Under the pieces are notes generated by a model. The model did not search any database and was not told where the DNA came from. It worked only from the letters and a program-made list of their open reading frames with translations. DNA of 64,000 nucleotides from JALYLC01 sp035696365 (lineage in GTDB: Bacteria > Actinomycetota > Thermoleophilia > Gaiellales > JALYLC01): contig DASRQS010000009.1 in assembly GCA_035696365.1 (NCBI GenBank), positions 124,001 to 188,000 on the forward strand, written 5' to 3'. Position 1 is the stretch's first letter, and each line of letters opens with the position of its first letter. Position numbers and translations under genes: made by a program. Positions 59,600 through 64,000 of this stretch are shown here, piece by piece.

Positions 59600-60469
59600 T
59601 CAAACGCCCGGCGCGAGCGGCGTGCGCCGTGCAAGCACGGAGTTCAGCTCCGCGGCGAGCACTGCGATCATGGCGGCCAGGTAGAGCCAGCCGAGCAGCA
59701 CGATCACGAGCGCGAAGACGCCGTAGGTGCTGGAGGCGTGTTGCAGTTGGTGCGAGACGTAGTAGCCGCCGACCGTAAGCAGCACCTCCCAGGCGATCGC
59801 GGCGACGATCGCGCCCGGCAGCACCTCCCGCACGGATGGGCTCGCGCTCGTGAGCACGCGGAAAGACGTCAGGAAGATCGTGAGGCTGAGCGCCAGCGAG
59901 ACGCCGATGCCCAGCAACCGCAGCCACACCTCGTAAGACGCAGTCGACGTGCCGAGCGCACCGGCCGCCCCGCCGGCGACCGTGACGACGCCGAGCACGG
60001 CAAGCCAGGCGAGGGCGCGGAGGCGCGCCCAGACGAAGTTCGAGCGCCGCTTCCGCGGGACGCCCCAGATGAAGTCGAACGCGTGCTCGAGCGCGAGGCA
60101 CACCCCGGTGCCCGCCCAGAGGGCCACGGCGAGGCCGATCACGAGGGCCGGCGCACTGCCGGTCAGCGAATGCACGTTGTCCCGCAACTGCGGGCCGATC
60201 ACGGGGAAGTCGGCGAGGGCGGAGTCGAGCACCCTGCGCTGCATGCCGGGGTCGCCCTGGAGCGCGTAGCCGAGCAGCGTGACGAGTACGAGCATGAGCG
60301 GAAAGATCGAGAGAAACGCGTAGTAGGCGATCGCCGCAGCCAGGTACCCGGCCCGATCCTCCGAGTACTTGCGCCCCACGGCCATGACCAGCGCGAACGA
60401 GGGGTGCCTCGCCTGCAGGCCCGCGATCATCCTCTTCTCCGCGTCCACGATGCGCACGGCCTCGATCAT
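59600..60469 (-). CDS. YihY/BrkB-family membrane protein
   Basis: 289 residues, six membrane helices. Signatures: YLAAAIAYYAFLSIFPLMLVLVTLLG, the central WAGTGVCLALEHAFDFIWGVPRKR and the C-terminal GVFALVIVLLGWLYLAAMIAVLAAELNSVL. Function is not established for the family. ATG 60469. It is divergent from the LacI-regulated sugar gene. Confidence 0.92.
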   Translation of the reverse strand: MIEAVRIVDAEKRMIAGLQARHPSFALVMAVGRKYSEDRAGYLAAAIAYYAFLSIFPLMLVLVTLLGYALQGDPGMQRRVLDSALADFPVIGPQLRDNVHSLTGSAPALVIGLAVALWAGTGVCLALEHAFDFIWGVPRKRRSNFVWARLRALAWLAVLGVVTVAGGAAGALGTSTASYEVWLRLLGIGVSLALSLTIFLTSFRVLTSASPSVREVLPGAIVAAIAWEVLLTVGGYYVSHQLQHASSTYGVFALVIVLLGWLYLAAMIAVLAAELNSVLARRTPLAPGV

Positions 60470-60540
60470 GCCCCGTTCGCATGGTTCTCAGTCGGTGGGG
60501 CGTGCAGCGAGGCGCGGCGAGGGTTATCGTAGTTCCGCTG

Positions 60541-60554
60541 TTGCAACGTTCCAG
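60541..60554. promoter_or_regulatory. Candidate LacI-type operator 1
   Basis: TTGCAACGTTCCAG is a near-palindrome centred on CG, ten bases before the GTG of the oxidoreductase, with TATCGT (60525-60530) as possible -10. The half site CGTTCCAG recurs at 61850 and 61861. The LacI regulator encoded at 62817 is the natural candidate. Confidence 0.6.
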
Positions 60555-60563
60555 GGAGGGTCA

Positions 60564-61676
60564 GTGGGTACGAGCGGGACGCGGCTTCGCGTCGGGCTGA
60601 TCGGCGCCGGCCTTGTCGGCCAGGCTGCGCACGCCTACTTTCTGTGGGACGAGCGCGAGCGCTTCAACCTCGTCGCGCTGGCCGATCCCTCCGCCGCGGT
60701 CCGGGCCGCCGTCGGCGACCGCTACGGGATCCCGGAGAGGCATGCCGCGCTCGGCGACCTGCTGGGCCTGGCACTGGACGCGATCGTCGTGGCCGTTCCC
60801 GACGCGTTCCACGCCGACATCGCCTGCCAGGGGCTCGGGGCAGGCCTGCACGTGCTCTGCGAGAAGCCGCTCGCGCTCTCCCTGGAGGAGTGCGACCGCA
60901 TCGCCGCCGCGCGCGACGCATCGGGTCGCGTGCTGCAGGTGGGCACGATGAAGCGCTACGACCCGGCCTTTCTACGCCTGCTGGAGCTCCTGCCCGAGAG
61001 CGCCGCCGACCTGCGCTACCTATCGGTCGAGGTGCGGGACCCCGATCAGCGTCCGTTCGTTGCCCACCTTCCGATGACCCCCGCCTCGGATCTCGCGCCG
61101 GAACTCGGCCAGGAACTCCGCGCCCGCATGACTGCGCGCATCCGCGAGGCCACGGGTGGCGATCCGCCGGCCGGCGGATCGCGCGCGTTCGAGGCCTACC
61201 TCTCCTCGCTGGTGCACGACGTCAGCCTGCTCCAGGGCGTGCTCGAGCATCTCGGAGAGCCGTGGTGCGAGCGCGCCGACGACGGCGCCTGGTGGGACGG
61301 CGGCCGCGCCGTCTCGCTCTCGGCGACGCTGCCCGGCGGCGGCCGCGCGCACCTGATGCACCACAACCTGCCGGGCGTGAACGACTACAGCGAGCGCGTG
61401 ACGCTGCATTGCACCGACCGTGTCCTGGAGCTGACGTTCCCCTCGCCCTACCTGCGCCACCAGCCCACGCGCCTGGTCGAGTACCGCTCGGAGGGCGACA
61501 TCGGCCTGCGCACCACCGTCCACCACGTCTCGTACGAGGAAGCCTTCCGTCAGGAGCTGCGTGCCTTCGCAGATGCCTGCGAAGGCACGGGCCCGGTCGT
61601 CACCCCCGTGGAGGCGGGCCGCGCCGACGTGGCGCTCCTGATCGACGCCTACCGCCAGGCGGTCGAGCGCTCCTAG
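60564..61676 (+). CDS. Gfo/Idh/MocA-family oxidoreductase
   Basis: 370 residues. Nucleotide-binding LRVGLIGAGLVGQAAH, the family's EKPLALS motif, then KRYDPAF and an alpha/beta domain with HDVSLLQGVL. GTG 60564 after GGGAGGG. It probably acts on a sugar or inositol-like polyol together with the isomerase 200 bases downstream. A second family member is at 20137 but is not closely similar. Confidence 0.9.
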   Translation: MGTSGTRLRVGLIGAGLVGQAAHAYFLWDERERFNLVALADPSAAVRAAVGDRYGIPERHAALGDLLGLALDAIVVAVPDAFHADIACQGLGAGLHVLCEKPLALSLEECDRIAAARDASGRVLQVGTMKRYDPAFLRLLELLPESAADLRYLSVEVRDPDQRPFVAHLPMTPASDLAPELGQELRARMTARIREATGGDPPAGGSRAFEAYLSSLVHDVSLLQGVLEHLGEPWCERADDGAWWDGGRAVSLSATLPGGGRAHLMHHNLPGVNDYSERVTLHCTDRVLELTFPSPYLRHQPTRLVEYRSEGDIGLRTTVHHVSYEEAFRQELRAFADACEGTGPVVTPVEAGRADVALLIDAYRQAVERS

Positions 61677-61710
61677 CGGTGCACGTCGCGGACCCGTAGC
61701 GTCGGGCCCC

Positions 61711-61750
61711 TTGTGACACGAATAACTTGGGGTCTGACCCCAATTTATGC
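61711..61750. repeat. REP-like palindrome, copy 3
   Basis: TTGTGACACGAATAAC with core CTTGGGGTCTGACCCCAA and end TTTATGC. It is directly followed, two bases on, by copy 4. The pair lies 35 bases after the oxidoreductase stop, where it could act as a terminator. Confidence 0.9.
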
Positions 61751-61752
61751 GT

Positions 61753-61792
61753 TTGTGACACGAATAACTTGGGGTCTGACCCCAAGTTATGC
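61753..61792. repeat. REP-like palindrome, copy 4
   Basis: The same 40-base unit as copy 3, differing by one base (AAGTTATGC instead of AATTTATGC), so the tandem pair is a recent duplication or an amplification product. Confidence 0.9.
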
Positions 61793-61804
61793 GGTCCGCT
61801 CCCC

Positions 61805-61833
61805 TTGACAAGCGGGCGGGCTAGCGATTCAAT
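61805..61833 (+). promoter_or_regulatory. Sigma-70-like promoter of the isomerase-lacI-ABC operon
   Basis: TTGACA (61805-61810), 17-base spacer, TTCAAT (61828-61833). The operator-like repeats begin ten bases downstream, a position suited to repression. Confidence 0.6.
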
Positions 61834-61843
61834 CGGCGCCTTG

Positions 61844-61869
61844 TTGGATCGTTCCAGAGCCGTTCCAGG
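61844..61869. promoter_or_regulatory. Candidate LacI-type operator 2
   Basis: TTGGATCGTTCCAG (61844-61857) is CG-centred and near-palindromic, and a second half site CGTTCCAGG follows at 61861, 11 bases (one helical turn) after the first CGTTCCAG at 61850. It lies just downstream of the promoter. Confidence 0.6.
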
Positions 61870-61878
61870 GGCGTGGTC

Positions 61879-62826
61879 GTGAGAGTCGGCCTGTTCACCG
61901 ACGGATTGGCCCATCTGGAACGGCGCGAGGCCCTGCAGTGGTGCGCCGAACGCGGCATCGACGATCTCGAGATGGGCGTCGGCACCTGGTCGCCGCGGCC
62001 CCATCTCGACCTGGCGCGGCTCCTGGCCGAGCCCTCCGAGCGCGACCGCCTGCAGGGCGAGCTGCGCGAGCACGGCCAGCGACTGGCCTGCGTCAACGCC
62101 GCCGGCAACCCGCTCGCGCCGGCTCCGGCGATGCGCGCCGAGGCGCAGGCGGCGCTGCGCGGGGCGATCGAGCTGGCCGCCCTGCTGGGTGTCGACACCG
62201 TCGTGACGATGAGCGGCTGCCCCGGCGGCCGGGGTGGCGACGACTCGACGGGCGTGTTCGCCGTCTCCTGGGTCTGCTGCGACGACGAGCCGCTCTGGGA
62301 GTGGCAGTTCCGCGAGCACGTCGTGCCCTTCTGGCAGGAGCTCTCGGCCTGGGCGGCGGAAGCGGCCGCGGGCGTGCGCATCTGCCTCGAGCTGCATCCC
62401 GGGCTCACGATCTTCGGATCGGACAGCTTCGAGCGCCTGCGCGCCGAGGTCGGCCCGAACATCGGCATCAACCTCGACCCGAGCCATTTCTGGTGGCAGG
62501 GCGTCGATCCGCTCGCGATCGTCGAGCAGCACGGCGACTCCATCGGCTTCGCGCACGGCAAGGACACGCTGCTGCATCCCGATCGCATCCGCGTGCACGG
62601 GCTGCTCGACGCGCGCTACCCCATCGATCCCGACACCGCCTCGTGGCACTTCGCCGCCGTCGGCGGCGGCCGGCCGCTGAGCGAGTGGTGGGCGCTGCTC
62701 TCGGCGCTGCGCGCCAGCGGCTATGACGGCGTGGTCTCGATCGAGCACGAGGATCCCACGCTCACGGCCGAGGCCTCGATCGAGGCCTCCGCGCTTGCAC
62801 TGCGCGAGGCGCTGGCGTGGCAGTGA
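61879..62826 (+). CDS. Sugar phosphate isomerase/epimerase (xylose-isomerase-like TIM barrel)
   Basis: 315 residues from GTG 61879, chosen because AGGGG lies seven bases upstream; GTG 61873 is possible but too close. Motifs: VGLFTDGLAHL, the metal-site glutamate in ICLELHPG, IGINLDPSHFWWQG, FAHGKDTLL, and the final glutamate in VVSIEHEDPTL, typical of the AP-endonuclease-2 fold group. It probably isomerises a keto-sugar or inositol derivative made by the neighbouring oxidoreductase. Confidence 0.88.
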   Translation: MRVGLFTDGLAHLERREALQWCAERGIDDLEMGVGTWSPRPHLDLARLLAEPSERDRLQGELREHGQRLACVNAAGNPLAPAPAMRAEAQAALRGAIELAALLGVDTVVTMSGCPGGRGGDDSTGVFAVSWVCCDDEPLWEWQFREHVVPFWQELSAWAAEAAAGVRICLELHPGLTIFGSDSFERLRAEVGPNIGINLDPSHFWWQGVDPLAIVEQHGDSIGFAHGKDTLLHPDRIRVHGLLDARYPIDPDTASWHFAAVGGGRPLSEWWALLSALRASGYDGVVSIEHEDPTLTAEASIEASALALREALAWQ

Positions 62827-63764
62827 CGCTCAACGACGTCGCCCGGCGAGCCGGGGTCTCCAAGTCGACCGTGTCGAATGTCGTGCGCGGTACGACGCCC
62901 GTCGCGCCCGTGACGCGCAGACGCGTCGAGGCGGCCATCTCGGAGCTCGGCTACCGGCCCGACGAGGTCGCGCGCGCGCTCAAGCAGCGAGCGACTCGCA
63001 CGCTCGGGCTGGTCATCACCGACACGGTCAACCCCTTCGCCGCGACGCTCGCCCAGGCGGTCGTGCGGCGCGCGCGCCGCGACGGCTATGCGGTGCTGAT
63101 CGCCGACACCGACGGCGATTCCGCGATCGAGGCTGCCCAGTGCCGTGCGCTGGTGGCCCGCCGCGTGGACGGTGTCATCTTCGCCGCCCTGGCCGAGGAC
63201 TCGACGAGCCTGGGCGACCTGCTCGACCGCGGCGTGCCGACGATGCTGGCCTCGTTCGGCGGGACGCTGGATCGCCGTGCCGGCGCGATCGACATCGACG
63301 AGGAAGAGGCGATGGACGCCGTGATCGGCTACCTCGCCGATCTCGGCCACACCAGATACGCATTCGCGCGCCAGCACGCGCGCGAGGCCGAGGTGGATCG
63401 CCGCCCGCTGGCCTTCTCACAGGCGTTGCGCCGGCGCGACCTGCAGGAGGTCGCGCCGCGCGACGACCCGACGGCCATCTGCTGTATGAACGACGGTGTG
63501 GCGATCGACCTCATGGACTCGCTCGAGCGCCGCGGGCGCCGCGTCCCCGAGGACATGTCCGTGACGGGCTTCGACGACGTGCCGCTGGCCTCGCACAACC
63601 GCATCCGTCTGACCACCGTGCGTCAGGACGCCGCCACCATCGGAGCGCGCGCGGCCGAGCTGCTGCTGGCCGCCGTGAGCGAGGGCCGGCACGTGGAGCA
63701 GCGCGAGCTTCTGCGCGGCGAGCTGATCGTGCGCGAGTCGACGGGCCCCCCGAGGATGGCATGA
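62817..63764 (+). CDS. LacI-family transcriptional regulator with shortened sensor domain
   Basis: 315 residues. The DNA-binding domain TLNDVARRAGVSKSTVSNVV and hinge GYRPDEVARAL are intact. In the periplasmic-binding-like domain, about 25 residues normally present between ALRRRDL and PTAICCMND (the strand-helix before TAxxxxND) are missing, since only VAPRDD connects them. GTG 62817 overlaps the isomerase end by ten bases. It most likely represses this operon through the CGTTCCAG sites. Effector binding may be altered. Confidence 0.9.
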   Translation: MAVTLNDVARRAGVSKSTVSNVVRGTTPVAPVTRRRVEAAISELGYRPDEVARALKQRATRTLGLVITDTVNPFAATLAQAVVRRARRDGYAVLIADTDGDSAIEAAQCRALVARRVDGVIFAALAEDSTSLGDLLDRGVPTMLASFGGTLDRRAGAIDIDEEEAMDAVIGYLADLGHTRYAFARQHAREAEVDRRPLAFSQALRRRDLQEVAPRDDPTAICCMNDGVAIDLMDSLERRGRRVPEDMSVTGFDDVPLASHNRIRLTTVRQDAATIGARAAELLLAAVSEGRHVEQRELLRGELIVRESTGPPRMA

Positions 63765-64000
63765 GCGAGGTCAGCTTCCGCGGAATCGAGAAGCGCTTCG
63801 ACGCGCAGTCGCTGGCGCTGCGCTCGCTCGACCTCGACGTGCCCGACGGCGCCTTCCTCGTGCTGCTCGGCCCCTCGGGCTGCGGCAAGACGACCGCGTT
63901 GCGCGTGCTCGCCGGCCTCGAGATACCGACCGCGGGCACCGTCCACATCGGCGGCCGCGACGTGACCCGCATCCAGCCGCGCGACCGCGACGTGGCGATG
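63761..64000 (+). CDS. ABC transporter ATP-binding protein (UgpC/MsmK-like), 3' end outside window
   Basis: The first 80 codons. Walker A reads LLGPSGCGKTTALRVLAGLE, followed by GTVHIGGRDVTRIQPRDRDVAM, the classic CUT1 ATPase sequence leading to the Q-loop. ATG 63761 overlaps the lacI stop. It likely energises a sugar importer encoded beyond the window, and may also serve the permeases at 22799-24603. Confidence 0.93.
   Translation, partial: MSEVSFRGIEKRFDAQSLALRSLDLDVPDGAFLVLLGPSGCGKTTALRVLAGLEIPTAGTVHIGGRDVTRIQPRDRDVAM

Overview
This window is a strongly GC-rich, gene-dense stretch of bacterial chromosome. GTG starts and 4-base start/stop overlaps (ATGA or GTGA) are common, and ECF sigma, SARP-like and LacI-type regulators are frequent. 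Together with the protein repertoire (YVTN propeller/SBP5 proteins, GT87 membrane proteins, DUF6636-like secreted protein, ECF sigma paired with a DGPF protein, KdpDE) this suggests a high-GC actinobacterium, most likely of the Thermoleophilia (Solirubrobacterales/Gaiellales) type. That placement is inference. I see no rRNA, tRNA, CRISPR array, phage or intact insertion sequence.

Layout. (1) 1-5.3 kb: end of a two-component system, a very large SARP-like/beta-propeller/solute-binding fusion on the minus strand, and a frameshifted secreted-protein gene. (2) 5.3-12.1 kb, minus strand: a complete potassium-pump locus in the order kdpD-kdpE-(27-aa ORF)-kdpF-kdpA-kdpC-kdpB, with a short KdpD. (3) 12.2-15.2 kb: three genes sharing a TDG-x-x-SPL(Y/F) domain around a CorA-like transporter. 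(4) 15.3-17.7 kb: VOC protein, TrmO-like methyltransferase, ECF42-like sigma factor with its DGPF protein. (5) 17.9-27.9 kb: a carbohydrate (probably amino-sugar) region with kinase, GH4 glycosidase, Gfo/Idh/MocA oxidoreductase, a CUT1 ABC importer, two NagB-family proteins, a PfkB kinase and a class II aldolase. (6) 28-34.8 kb: amine-oxidase-like flavoprotein, cupin, PhyH dioxygenase locus with FadR-type regulator, tandem collagen-like exported proteins, methyltransferase. (7) 34.8-39.1 kb: TypA/BipA and a quinone-detoxification-like cluster (two VOC dioxygenases plus esterase). (8) 39.3-48.5 kb: cupredoxin, DHA2 and other MFS exporters, lipoprotein hydrolase, P450, GT87 protein, nitrilase-family amidase. 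(9) 48.5-51.5 kb: acyl-CoA-dehydrogenase-like flavoprotein, alpha/beta hydrolase and a NicX/M29-like metalloprotein, suggestive of pyridine-ring catabolism. (10) 51.6-54.3 kb: two GT87 proteins coupled to a selenoprotein gene of the SelW/Rdx family that ordinary gene calling misses. (11) 54.3-60.5 kb: MerR regulator between two DHA2 pumps, then a decaying NHEJ locus (LigD-like protein without its ligase lysine, remnant of ku) and a YihY protein. (12) 60.5-64 kb: a LacI-regulated sugar operon entering an ABC ATPase gene cut by the window end.

The most notable items are the hidden UGA-containing selenoprotein at 51628-51888, the degenerate Ku/LigD pair, the three-member uncharacterised family beside kdp, the SARP-like/propeller/SBP5 fusion, the 27-aa ORF coupled to kdpF, and four copies of a palindromic repeat with core CTTGGGGTCTGACCCCAA.
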